Below are positions 1-11,312 of a stretch of 64,000 nt of DNA, piece by piece. Numbering within the stretch: position 1 is the first letter of the stretch; each line of letters opens with the position of its first letter. Source of the DNA: Marsupella aquatica (taxonomy: Eukaryota; Marchantiophyta); the NCBI GenBank assembly GCA_973895155.1, contig OZ316891.1, forward strand, positions 23,498,001 to 23,562,000, written 5' to 3'. The translations under genes were made by a program, and so were the position numbers. A model generated the notes under the pieces. That model was not told the DNA's origin, ran no database searches, and saw nothing but the letters and a program-made list of their open reading frames with translations.

Positions 1-2
1 CC

Positions 3-2534
3 AAAACTCCACACCACTTAGCGTTCGGATTACCCCCTGACCTGTCACATCTGCGCATCTTTGGATGCAAAGTGATGGTCCCCATCCTTGGGCCAAAGCG
101 CACTAAAATAGGACCTCAAAGACAGGAAGGCATCTACGTTGGCTACGACTCCTCATCCATAATCCGTTACCTGGAACCGACCACTGCAGACCTATTTAAA
201 GCCAGATACGCAGACTGTCACTTCTATGAAGATTCATTCCCCCAGTTACTTACAGAAAAACCACTGACGAGGGATACACCTCCACAAAGCATAAATTGGA
301 ACAGTTGAAACTTACTCAACCAGGACCCGCGAACAAAGCGAGCGGATGAGGAAGTCCGCAGACTACTACACCTCCAAGAAATGTTGGACAAGATCCCCGA
401 CGCCTTTAATGATGCGGCCAACGTTACAAGATCCCATGTAGAGGCAGCAAACATACCAGCTCGAGTACAACCTGCCACAAAATCAGCAATGGAGACCACG
501 GCAAAGAAAAAAAGAGGTAGGCCACCAGAATCTAGAGACTCCCGACCACGCCAGAGACTCCCTCATCAGGTACTACCTGAAACCACGATGCATGCTATTA
601 CTAATGAACCAGATAGATCTAACGTACCAGATAATGAAGAAATGGCCATCCCATACCAATACACCGGACAAATCTATAAAAGACCCAACACTATCGTTGA
701 TGCACAATTCGCCTATCACATAGCTCAGCAAATATCAACTGACACTCCGGACCCCCTAACCATTAAAGAAGCACAAGCGAGGTCGGATTGGCCATAGTGG
801 CAAGAGGCCATTAACACTGAAATGGATGCATTGATCCGTAGGCATGTCTTTGGCCCGTTAAAACAAGTCCAACCTAACAATGATTACACAGATAGCAGAT
901 TCACATTTGTCAGAAAGAGAAATGCCAAAGGAGATGTCATTAGATACCGCGCACGCTTAGTAGCGAAAGGCTACACTCAAATCCCGGGAAGGGATTATGA
1001 TTTGACCTATTCACCTGTTATGGATGTGACTACATTCAGGTATCTTATAGCTTTCTCTCGAAAACACCAACTCTGTAATATACTAATGGACGTTGTAACA
1101 GCGTACCTATATGGAGTACTAGACTCCGAAATTTTCATGAAAGCCCCAAAAGAACTACTCGCAAGAATGACAGAACATGTCCAAGGGAAACATTTCCAGA
1201 ACTTGAGTAAGGACATGAAGTCGGGAATACGACAGATTGTACCAGATGAGAAGCTCAAAGGCCTAGTGTTGAGCACTGGCAACACAAATAAAGATCCACT
1301 CCAGCACCCCAGAAAAAGTGGGACTGGACAGCAGGCGTTTGCTGTGCAAGTCCTGAAATCCATCAACGGGTTAAAACAAAGTGGACGCATCTGGTACCAG
1401 AAGTTTAAAACTGAGATGCAAACCCTTGGATTTATCAACAACGATATCGCACCGTGCATATTCATCAAACACATCGATACAGAATTCGTCATCCTCGCCC
1501 TATACGTCGATGATGTCAACTTATTTGGTACTCCACAACTCTTACGCAAAACTATTAATACAATGAAGAGTATTTTTGAGATGAAAGAAATTGGAGAGCC
1601 GACATACTGCTTAGGACTACAATTTGAATACCTGCAAACTGGCACATTTATTAGTCAATCAACCTATACCAAGAAGATCATTTGACAATTTAATATGCAC
1701 AATGCATATCCTGTGTCCACACCCATGGAGATGCGGTCATTGGACATAGCTAAGGACATGTTCAGGCGACGACAGGAGAATGAACCAGCCCTTGACTCGG
1801 ATAAGCCATATCTATCAGCCATTGGCGCCCTTCTCTACCTGGCAAACAATACAAGACCGGATATCTCCTTTGCAGTAAGCTTACTGGCACGACACAGTGC
1901 ACATCCAACTATTCGGCATTGGAACAGCGTGAAAAGGGTATTCTGGTACCTTCAAGGCTCAATAGATATGGGCCTTTTCTTCCCAAATGACAACCCAGAT
2001 GAACTCATCGGTTATGCAGATGCGGGGTACCTCTCTGACCCACAGGACTCGAAGTCACAGACTGGCTACGTTTTCCTGCAAGGGAGAGCTGCCATATCCT
2101 GGAGGAGTACGAAACAGAGCATGACCACAACCTCCTCGAATCACGCAGAAGTCATCTCTCTCTATGAAGCATGTTGTGAGGCGATATGGCTCCGCAGTAT
2201 TATCAACTATATCCTGAAACAAACAGGCAAAACGATATTGACCAAACCAACAATTATTTACGAAGACAATAAAGCATGCGTCGACCAAATTGTTGCAGGC
2301 TACATGAAGACAGATCGGACCAAACATATTGATCCAAAATTCTTTTTTATGCACGAACAGAGTGGAAACCAGATCCAAGTGAAGTGGATCCGTTCACAAG
2401 ACAATTGCGCCAATCTTTTTACGAAGCCCTTACCTGCGGGACCCCATCGACAGCACGCTACCGCCATCGGAATGTGTCGACTCTCTACCCTGCTTTCCCC
2501 CACTGCCGACGCACCCCACCAAGCAGATGCTTGA
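3..2534 (+). pseudogene. copia pol polyprotein (integrase end, reverse transcriptase, RNase H), with stops
   Basis: One reading frame runs from the window edge to the stop at 2532-2534, interrupted by TGA (306), TAG (795) and TGA (1683). It begins with the copia signature LRIFGCKV and GIYVGYDSSS from the end of integrase. Next comes a Lys/Arg-rich linker (KKKRGRPP) and the RT core with ARLVAKGYTQ, DVVTAYLYG and the catalytic YVDDVNLFG. RNase H follows with GYADAGYLSDPQDSKSQTGY, ISWRSTKQ and YEDNKACV. About 60 residues separate MKAPKELL from INGLKQSGRIWY, where most copia RTs are much shorter. Two of the stops, before TGG and CAA codons, look like CAG to TAG and CGA to TGA. The product would have been reverse transcriptase/RNase H for cDNA synthesis in virus-like particles. 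Confidence 0.9.
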
Positions 2535-2931
2535 AAAACGAAACGAGGACTTTGGAATTTGGGTTTCGACCTTTCCCCCCAACACCTCCCTGTTTACCAA
2601 ATACCCGACCTAAGCTATACACATATACCTCCGACTTTACACCATTACTTCGATTCAATTAACCGTTCGGGCATAAGACATTATACTTTTAGACATAGTG
2701 AACTACTCTTACTCTAAAGTTACCCTAAATTTTAACATACCTTAGAATTTAACAGGATAATTCATCATATAGAACATACATTTTATGGACCACAAATTCT
2801 AATGATGGTAGTACTCTTCCTTGAGAAGAAAGCAGCAAGTTTTAATGAGGCTACATCAAAAGTGGATTCCATTTTACACTAGGGTTAAAAGTGTGGTTAC
2901 TTGACACCCCGTCCAATTAACCAAGGGGAAG
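2535..2931. other. no gene seen; copia 3' untranslated stretch
   Basis: AT-rich DNA between the RNase H stop and the candidate LTR. I see no coding frame with domain character. A short purine run (ccaaggggaag) ends at 2931 and may be the polypurine tract that primes plus-strand synthesis. Confidence 0.5.
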
Positions 2932-3071
2932 TGTCATAAACCATAGTTTACTTTAACCCTAGACTAGAGTAGGTTAACCTTAACCCAATATGTTAACCTC
3001 TTAGGACTATATAAGTCCTTGATATAATGGAAGTGTGTGGAAGATTACAATTATCTACTTTGTTTACAACA
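2932..3071 (+). repeat. candidate short copia 3' LTR (~140 bp)
   Basis: Begins TGTCATAAAC directly after a purine tract and ends GTTTACAACA; these ends are imperfect inverted repeats of the TG...CA type. It contains a TATA-like box (actatataagtcc, about 3007-3019). The second LTR is outside the window, so the call rests on structure alone. It could also be a solo LTR of another short-LTR family. Confidence 0.45.
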
Positions 3072-3218
3072 ACCGTTTCAAATTTGAAAAGCAATTCAGC
3101 CTTCTCTTAATCATTTTCCCTCTTTCCCTAAAAGTATATTGTTGAAAGAGCTCAAAAAATTAAAAAATTAACCTAAAAATGGTTATCTTAACTTCTATCA
3201 TCACCTAATCTCTACACA
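3072..3218 (-). repeat. Gypsy-1 3' LTR, first part only
   Basis: On the minus strand the polypurine tract is followed by TGTGTAGAGATTAGG, a normal TG LTR start. Only about 147 bp remain before the copia LTR boundary. No matching stretch exists near the right end because that LTR keeps only its other end. Confidence 0.4.
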
Positions 3219-3232
3219 GCCATCCCCTCCTT
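3219..3232 (-). other. polypurine tract of Gypsy-1
   Basis: Minus-strand aaggaggggatggc lies just before the TG that would open the 3' LTR and just after the pol stop. This is the expected site of plus-strand priming. Confidence 0.5.
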
Positions 3233-3257
3233 AAATAAGGGAGTGACCTCACGACCC

Positions 3258-6081
3258 TACTCCAATGGCTGAGCCATGTATTTTTTTACTCTATGGCCAT
3301 TGACTCTAGTAATTAACTCTTCTCCATCAGTAGTGGTAAGTTGTAAACTGCCATTAGGCCAAACATTCTTAACTACATAGGGACCCCCCACCTAGTGTGG
3401 AGCTTCCCTCGAAATTTCAAATAACAATTATCATATAGTAAAACTAAATCTCCTTCCTTAATGGTTGTGGGCTTCAACTTCTTATCATAAGTCATTTTCC
3501 TACGTGCTTGCTGAACATGAGTGTGTGTGAGTGCATAAAGACGATTTTCCTCCAAGTGTTCTAATTCAGCTAGTCTAATTAATTGACTTTCTTCAGGGGG
3601 TAAACGTCTATCTTCCAAAATTCGTGCAGTGGGCAAACTGAACTCTATAGGAACAATAGAGTCCATCCCATAAACCAGGTAAAAAGGAGTTCTTTTTGTG
3701 GTGATCTTTTGTGCAGTTCTATACGCCCATAATGCAGATGCTAACTTCATGTCCCAATCACTCTTATGTGCAGAAATGATTTTTGTGAGGATTTTACAAA
3801 TGATGCCATTAGCCCTCTCCGTCAAACCATTTGCCTTAGGGTTATAGGGAGTAGTTTTGCGGTGCTTGATCAGATAAGTGGTGGTGAGCAGTTCTATAGT
3901 GCTATTTAGGAAGTGAGTGCCTCTATCACTAACCAACTCTAAGGGACACCCATAGCGAGTGATGATATTATCAAAAAGGAAAAGTGCTGTAACAGCTGCA
4001 TCATCCTTCCGTACAGCTTCGGCTTCCACCCACTTGGTGGCATAATCGGTTGCCACTATGATGTAGCGATTCCTCCTCCGTTGAGTAACCGGTTGTATGG
4101 GGCCCACAAAATCAATGCCCCATTTCTCAAAGGGAGCTAAGGGCATTATGGGGATTAAGGGCCATCTTCCACTGAGTAAAGGTTTTCCCATGCGTTGGCA
4201 AGGGTCACACCCTTTAATGAAATCAAGTATGTCCTTATGCATTGAGGGCCACCAGTAGCCCGCATTACGAACTTTGGCCACCGTAGTGTCCACAGCAAAA
4301 TGTCCACCCGAATCCCCTTCATGCAATGCACTAATCACTCTGGACACCTCATGCGTCTCCAAACATCGCTTAAGTTTAAGGTCGGGCATGGTTTTATGGA
4401 GCACACCTCTAATAAGGGTGTAAGGTCCCGCCTTATGTACAAAAACTGCCTGCTGCTCCGCATTCATGTGTTGAGGAGGTCGACCAGTAATGAGAAAAGA
4501 AACAATCTCAGCATAGAGCGATTGTTCACCCTCCACGTGAAATAACTCCTCATCAGGAAACACATCGGGAATTGCCTCGGTATCACCTTCTCCTTCCAAC
4601 CGAGATAAGTAATCAGCATTGACATGGCTTTTTCCAGGGCGCATCTCCACTTTAAACCGAAATTCTTGAAGAAGTAGAATCCAGCGTGCAATTCGGCCTG
4701 ACAAATCTGCCTTATTAAAAAGATACTTAAGAGAGTTATGATCAATATGAAAAACAATGTCATAACCAAGGAGGTAGTGACGGAATTTTTTACAAGAAAA
4801 AACAATGCCCAGAGCTTCACGTTCAGTGGTGGAATAATTTTGCTTGGCACTATTGAGTTGACGACTGGCAAAGTAAATAGGATGGTGCTTATCACGCTCA
4901 TCTTTCTGACTCAACTCAATCCCTATGCAAAACTTAGAAGTATCCACGAAAACATGAAACTCTTTTGACCAGTTAGGAGGGAGAAGAACTGGTGCTACAG
5001 TCAACGTATGTTTGAGGGTGAGCAAGGCATGGTCTCGTGCATCATTCCACTCATAAGGCACGTCTTTTTTAAGAAGTTGATTAAGAGGTGTGGCAAGAAC
5101 GGAATAACCCTCAATAAATCGTCTATAATACCCGACATAGCCCAAAAACCCTCTTAACTCGCGCAAATTAGTGGGCACTTCTAAAGCAAGGATGACGGAA
5201 ATTTTGTCATGATCAACAACAATGCCCTTCTGCAAAATTTTGTGACCCAATAAAATGCCCTCGGTCATCCCAAAGAAACATTTTTCAGGGTGCAAACACA
5301 AGCCAGCCTCACGACACTTAGCAAAGGTCTTCCTCAGTTTCTCCAAATGGTCCTTTTCACCGCTGAAAACACAAAAATCGTCAATAAAAATCTCCAAGAA
5401 ATCACGCAGGTAATCCTGAAAAATAACAGTCATTAGCCTTTGAAAAGTTGTTGGGGCATTACACAACCCAAAGGGCATGCGAGAAAATGCATAAGTGCCC
5501 CAATCAGTTGTGAATGTAGTTTTAGACTGATCCTATTTCTTAATAGAAACCTGGTTATAACCTGAGAACCCGTCTAAAAAACTATACAATTCCTTACCGG
5601 CCACTTGATCTAGAATCGTATCCGTAAATGGCAAGGGGTGAAAATCCTTTTTAGTGGCCGCATTTAATTTCCTATAATCCTGACATACTCTAATTTTTAC
5701 TTTCCCATCCGGTCCTGGTTTTTTAGGAACTATAACTATAGGCGATACCCATTCACTACTTAGGACAGGGTAAATAAAACCAGCCTCTTTTAATTTATCT
5801 AATTCCATTTTAACCATGAGGGAATACTTGGGATTTAGTCTATACTGACGCTGCCTAATGGGTATAGCACCCTCTACTAAATCTATATGGTGTTCACTTG
5901 AAGTAGAAGAAATTCCTTTTAAATCATGATGACTCCAGGCAAAAATATCTTTATATTCATACAAAAGATCCGTGTATGCTTGTTGGGTAACATCATCCAA
6001 ATTTCTCCCTATGTTAAACGTTTTATCCTTTTCTAATTCTAGTTTAACATATTGATTCTTTTTAACCATACCCTCAGTCAT
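3258..6081 (-). pseudogene. Gypsy-1 pol: reverse transcriptase, RNase H, integrase
   Basis: RT begins near 5950 with WVSPIVIVPKKPGPDGK and RVCQDYRKLN, then FSGYNQV, MPFGLCNAPTTFQRLM and the catalytic EIFIDDFCVF. RNase H follows (HVFVDTSKFCIG, TTEREALGIVFSCKKFRHYLLG, HVNADYLSRLEG). Integrase has the zinc region (GYWWPSMHKDI, CDPCQRMG) and core residues in WGIDFVGP, ATDYATKWVEAEA and LVSDRGTHFLN. A TAG at about 5532 splits the RT. A 1-base shift near 3393 moves the last ~45 codons to another frame, whose stop is at 3258-3260. The normal product reverse-transcribes element RNA and integrates the cDNA. It lies downstream of gag-pro in a different frame. Confidence 0.9.
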
Positions 6082-6206
6082 GCTAGCAGATTCTTGAAAA
6101 TATGCAGAGCTTTTTCCTAAGGCTACTTCCCCTTCCTTAGGTTTCTATGATTGCTATTCATCCAAATCCGATTCTGGCATCTCGACAATCGGTTTTGGTT
6201 TGAAAA

Positions 6207-9200
6207 TTACTTTAGGAGGTAGCATCGCTTGAGGATTTGGGCCAAGTGGTTCAGACCTTGAGAAGTACCAACTTTGTCTACTTTCCTCACATGCGCAGCT
6301 GGTACTGCATCTTCGTAAGTGTAGACTTCGAGGTAACGCACGTCCTCCTCAAAGCTGAATTTGTCCTCCTTGAGCTTCATCATCGCATCCACCCATCGCG
6401 AATCAACTGTAGAGGTACTATTATCGGACGTATAACCTGGATCTGAAGACATAGTTTCCCCCAAATGCTGGATCTTATCCCAGGACAACGTGACTTTAGG
6501 ATAGCCAAAGGAAAATGTTTTATTAGCCCAATTCACTTTAACTTTAGCTTTATAAAGCCAAGGGCGACCTAACAAAATAGGAAAAGTTGACTGAGTGGGA
6601 GGATCAATAACAAGAAAATTCAAAATAAAAGGTAAGCCTCCAATTAAAACTTCAATATTCCCTAATTTACCTAATGGAAAAACTCTAGATTGATCTGCCA
6701 TCCTAAGGATTCTAGGTGTTGATTCATACTTAGTAAATCCTAACGAATGTGCAGTTTGTGCTATCATAATATTAACTCCCGAACCGCCATCAATAGGAAC
6801 ACTTCTAACTAAACAGCCATCAATTTGGAGTTCAACATCTGGGGCACCAAAGTCCTCTATTTCAGCAAAATTAACGGCTACCGGAGGCATTTTATATTTC
6901 CTACGCCTAGAACTAAGAAGCGGTTTTAGTTGTTTCCTATACAAGGCATTATTTCTCAACAATTCTCCAAAGGTTACCGTTGCCTGAGCATTAGCTACAT
7001 CCTTAACTATGTCATAGCCTACTTTTTCATCTACTCTAACTCCTTGAAAATTTGGCTTATCCTCAAAAGAAACATGCCTGGGTTTCACTCCAATATTTTG
7101 TGCATTAGCTTTAATCTCTTGATTAATATATTCATTGGCCTCAGATGATATATCTCTTATAAAATATTTTGGGTCATACCTGTCATACGCAGGGTCTAAC
7201 TCTTTGGGAAGGCCCTCTACCTGCTTACCCCCAAGCGGTGAATCATTGATCTTGGCCTTATCCTTGATCTTGCGTGAAGTGGTTGAGGCATCTTGATGAC
7301 CGGAAGCGAGTTTTGAGCTTAAACTATTGTTTTGGTGATTTGTTTCCTCAGCTTTTCGCTTGGCACTTCGAGTAGTAGTCCTATAGACTGATGAAACCTC
7401 CTCGTCGTTCAACTCCTCCTCCATCACCTGGTGAGTATCTTCAAGGAAAATCATCCGTACCTCCGCAACGTCCTTCTTCTCTGGATCTTTAACATATTTC
7501 ACCATTAATTTGGGTTGAACCGGTTTTGGGCATTCAATGGGCAAATGTCCCTCACTTCCACAGTTTCCACAGATAGGGGTATATTGATATGGAGCTTTTG
7601 GATATGGACAATCAGGGGCATGATGGCCAGCAATTCCACAATTATAACAAGTTCCTGGGATCCTCTGCGTGCGAGGAGGATATCCTCTAGGAGGGTCCAT
7701 GGGGGGTTTAACTGGTGGCCGTACGGTCATTGATCGGGTCATCGTATTCATTCCCATATCCCGACCCATAGATGGTCGTGATGGAACCATGGGTCTTCTT
7801 GGAAACGAAGGGCTACTGACCATGTACCAATCAAGCTCTTCCGGTTCCACGTCGTAGCAAACCTGGTCATCCCATTCTTCAGCCATGTACCGCACTTGTC
7901 TCCCTACATGTGGGCACTCCATTGGGTAGTGACCTCATTCTCCACAACGACCACACCAAACATTCGGTCTTTGCACGGGCAATGGTCTACGTTTGGGGCG
8001 ATTATCTGCCAAATTGACCGAAAGTTTGTCAAATTTACCACTAAGATCGTCAATTGTTTTCTTCACGCCTGTAAGCGATTTCAATGCATTATTAGTGGGA
8101 TGATATATTTTCTTCCGATCTTTCCTATTACTATTGGATTCATCGTCTGATGATGAAGAGGACGAAGGTGAAGAAGAACTCGAACTAGAACTTGAGGAGG
8201 AAGAGGATGAGGAGGACGAAGAAGTAAGGTCCTTCTTTTTAGAATCGGATCTTTTCTTCTTTTGCTTCCTCTTTTCCCGTTCCTTTTCTCGTTTTTCCTC
8301 TTTCTTGAGCTCCATCCGCTGGGACATCTCAGTATCCTCAAATTCTTGTGCAGCCTCAATCATTGCCGCTAAGTTGGCAAGGTGTGCTCGTCTGACATAC
8401 CGATTCATTTTGTGTGGTAGTCCTCCTACAAAATATTTGGTCTGCATGTCATCACTGGGTAAAGGTCTTAATTTCAAAATCAATTTCCTTACCTCCTGAG
8501 AATAAGTCCTTAGGGTATCTTTCTTTTGCATGCGAATTCTCCTTGACCGAGCAAGTACCCTCGAAGTCGCTCCTGCTTCTCGAAATTCTTTCTGAAAAGC
8601 GGTTTGCAAGTCCGGCCAACTCCCCTGAATGGTAGGAGTGAGGGATAAAGTGTACCATTTATGGGCCTCTTTCTTCATCAGACCTTCAAAAATTTGGAGG
8701 AGATCGGGCTCTGTGTTCTCCTTATTAGTTTTGGCCGTCGACAAGAATTCACCCAGCCAATCGTCTGGGTCCTGGCCTCTGCCTTTAAAAGCTGTATATC
8801 TCAATCTAGTGGAAGTCGTCATGATGGCAAATGCCGAAGTACTAGGTAATCTAACAGTAGGTTGCTGAACTTGACTATTGACTATTCGTAATGGAATCGA
8901 GGGCAACAAATTATTTCTACTTGCAGAACTAATTACTACTCTAGGACTACTATCGAGGATATCTATATCAAGAGTAACGGATTCTTCTAAATTTCTCACC
9001 TTTTCTGCTACAATCAAAAATTCGGGCTGAATCTCTGAGTCAGTTATTCCTTGGCGATTGAAATCATCCTTTGTTCTTTCCTTTTCAGCAATGGAACCAC
9101 CTAGTACATATCTCGTAAGATCAACATAAGGGACTGGACTATCTCTGTTGATAGGGACCTTTCCTCGATCTATAGAGGCCGAGGTTGACCTTTGCTCTGC

Positions 9201-9290
9201 AAGTTGTGCTTGGGCTTGAAGGCATTTCTTCTCTTCTCTGTTTTGATAGCGTATCTCTCTCTCTCTGGGGTTAGTACCGTCTGTACTCAT
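6207..9290 (-). pseudogene. Gypsy-1 gag and protease
   Basis: The frame runs from ATG at 9290 to the stop at 6207 with one internal TGA at 7932-7934. The N-terminal half is gag-like (GRGQDPDDWLGEF, FEGLMKKEAHKWY, QEVRKLILKLRP, KYFVGGLPHKM), followed by a long serine run (about 8145-8220) in a Lys/Ser-rich region. Three CCHC zinc knuckles follow: CGRCGE-stop-GHYPMEC, CYNCGIAGHHAPDC and CGNCGSEGHLPIEC. The TGA sits inside the first knuckle. A retropepsin-like protease comes later with VPIDGGSGVNIMI and LLGRPWLYKAKV. Gag packages the RNA and the protease matures the polyprotein. The start at 9290 is the first Met of the open frame. Confidence 0.85.
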
Positions 9291-9929
9291 GGAAATCCAT
9301 CCTTACTTCATAATTCTAATTATTCATTCAGGAACGTACTCCATTAAGAGAAAAGAAGGAAAATATGTATCAAACTTCCTCCATGTATTCTGAATTCCAC
9401 CACATTGTTACTTTAGTTTGGCGCACTTGAAAATCCCAAAATTTGTAACCGTTTTTATTTGTGTTGCTCATTCAGCAATTTAAATTGAAGCTGTTGGAAT
9501 TCAGATTCCTGCTACCACACAACATCAAATCCTTAAATACTATCTTAGATCATAAACATTTGCAACCTATGATACCCGTCAATCTTAATTACCAATGAAT
9601 TTATACGTCTATCAATTCATTTCGTCAAGATGATTCTTTCTTGGCGTCAAGGGTCGGCGGTTCTATTTCCTGAACCTTGTTATTCGTTTCCTCCTTGAGG
9701 ATTTGATGGAGTACCTTGGTCATCCTTTTGACATACATTTTGGGTGCATTCTTGATGGTGAATGGTTGTACATCGAACTTAAACACCAAGGGCGGTCTCC
9801 ACAAATCATCCTCCATCACGAACGATTTGTTAAGCTTTAGCGCAACCTTCAGGCTTCAATTTGTTCTCAATTTCCAATCTATTGGCCAATTTCAATTCGC
9901 TGTCTTCATAAATCGATCTCTTAGTTTAT
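9291..9929 (-). other. Gypsy-1 5' leader, no gene
   Basis: Sequence between the gag start and the primer binding site. Short frames here have no recognisable domain. It is the expected untranslated leader. Confidence 0.6.
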
Positions 9930-9947
9930 TCCCCGGCAGCGGCGCCA
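9930..9947 (-). other. primer binding site, tRNA-Asp type
   Basis: Minus-strand TGGCGCCGCTGCCGGGGA is close to the complement of the 3' end of plant tRNA-Asp, a primer used by many plant gypsy elements. It lies a few bases inside the LTR end. Confidence 0.7.
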
Positions 9948-9956
9948 AAAAGAATA

Positions 9957-10935
9957 TGTGGTAAGTGTTTTAGATGTAATTTATGTAAAATGTATCTTAT
10001 TAACTCAGATTCGTTCCCGTAGGGAATAGAGGAAATCGATTTACGATAGTATTAATGTTTTTGAGACCTCAAAGGATTTCTATCTTATCATACTTGCTAT
10101 AAAACATATAATATATTTATGTTTAATTGTCTTGGTATGGAATCTCTCTGATTATCGTTCTCTCTCCATAGAAGTTTGATTTTCATTTCATTCCTAAATT
10201 CCATATACTCCTTAGAGATTGGTTTTACATTAGGAATGTCATTACAATTCTCTAAACTCTAGATTTCAGAATTTACTCAGATTTTCCATGCAAAACTCAA
10301 GAAACGTTTTCTTAAAAGATGTTCACTCATTCCAAAGTTTACGAGAAGATAACGAGGAATTCATGAACAATAGTGGAATTTTAGTGGTGGTGCATTTTCC
10401 AATTCATCGATTCTCCCTTCTACGCCCAATTTGGCACGAGGAAAAGACCCACATTGGTCACAAATCGCTTCCAAAGAAAATGACAAGGAATTTCTTCCTA
10501 GGAGTTCAATTGTAATACTCCCTCACAGATCAAAGAGATCTGAAAAGGTTACCTAACTACCTAAAAACTAACTATTGATTGAAGATGAAGAGGTGAGTAG
10601 TTCTAACTACTTTCCTAAGCTAAGATTCCTAATGATGGCTAAACTAGTTTAACTAAGCTTAATTCTATCTAATGAGCTCGGTTTAGGAAAAAGGGAGAGG
10701 AAAAACGGTTTAAGAGAAGTTGAATCAAAATCCAACTTAAAAACGTCTGAACAATTCTTCCGATGTAAAGCAATTGTCGATTAAAAAGGATCCTTCAATG
10801 TGAAAGCAGTTTTAGAGCTTTAACTCCTTCATCTTCTTTAAATAACTTCATTTGTCGCTTAAAAGGTTTCAAAGGTTTTGGAAAATGTAGATTGAATACT
10901 CCTTTAGAACACTTCCTCAGAAAAGGCTTTCCACA
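9957..10935 (-). repeat. Gypsy-1 5' LTR, truncated
   Basis: The LTR end on the minus strand reads ...CCACA just before the primer binding site. The sequence outward is AT-rich and non-coding. It breaks off at 10935/10936, where Gypsy-2 LTR sequence starts in mid-LTR, so both LTRs lost their outer parts at this junction. Confidence 0.6.
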
Positions 10936-11243
10936 TCGAGCTGAGAGAGGTCTTAGCGGCTTAACCAAACCAATTGGGGATCATTCCGGCGGCGGAATCC
11001 AAATATACCTAACCAACAGAAGGGAAAGACAAGAGAAGGTATAGATTGGGCCAACTGCGTATCTCATGACCCGATGAAGGATCTGTCTAGTATATGTGTG
11101 TAAAATATTAATAGTAGTAGTAGGAAGTTAGCAGCGTCCCATACCGCTAAACCGCGGAAACGGCCTCGCCAAGCACAAAACCTGCGGGAATTGGCTTAGG
11201 CGGGGGGGTTTCCTGGGTTTGGGGAGCCATGGGACGCACCACA
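10936..11243 (+). repeat. Gypsy-2 5' LTR, 3' third only
   Basis: Matches the 3' LTR from TCGAGCTGAGAGAGG up to the terminal GACGCACCACA. The upstream ~500 bp are missing at the junction with the Gypsy-1 LTR. It contains a palindromic attccggcggcggaat and a G run followed by tttcctgggtttgggg. Confidence 0.85.
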
Positions 11244-11247
11244 TTTT

Positions 11248-11265
11248 TGGCGCTAGATGGAGGGG
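11248..11265 (+). other. Gypsy-2 primer binding site (tRNA not identified)
   Basis: TGGCGCTAGATGGAGGGG starts five bases after the LTR end. TGG pairs with the CCA tail of a tRNA as in all such sites. I cannot say with confidence which tRNA it is. Confidence 0.5.
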
Positions 11266-11312
11266 GCATTTCTTAAGCCGTGAGATATGAAGTTAGGAAG
11301 GAAGCGTAGGTA

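Larger units (their letters stand above)
1..3071 (+). mobile_element. Ty1/copia retrotransposon, 3' portion
   Basis: The window opens inside a copia-type polyprotein on the + strand and reaches a candidate short 3' LTR that ends at 3071. Domain order is integrase C-terminal part, reverse transcriptase, RNase H, which is the copia order as seen from its 3' half. The 5' LTR, gag, protease and most of integrase lie left of the window. The reading frame has three in-frame stops, so this copy is dead. The assignment rests on the encoded domains; the 3' limit depends on the LTR call and is less sure. Confidence 0.8.
3072..10935 (-). mobile_element. Ty3/gypsy retrotransposon 'Gypsy-1' on the minus strand
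   Basis: Reading right to left: truncated 5' LTR, a tRNA-Asp-type primer binding site, ~640-bp leader, gag with zinc knuckles, protease, RT, RNase H, integrase, polypurine tract and the start of a 3' LTR. The RT-RNaseH-integrase order defines Ty3/gypsy. No chromodomain is visible after integrase. The two LTR remnants do not overlap in sequence, so each is truncated at an opposite end and the full LTR must exceed about 1.1 kb. The left end abuts the copia LTR and the right end abuts the truncated Gypsy-2 LTR. Internal stops and frameshifts show it is inactive. Confidence 0.85.

Noticed and set aside
10288-10515. 75-codon plus-strand frame in the Gypsy-1 LTR
   Set aside because: Lies inside non-coding LTR sequence with no domain character.
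11248-11260. Palindrome half-site TGGCGCTA in Gypsy-2
   Set aside because: It is the primer binding site directly after the LTR; the left half of the palindrome is absent.
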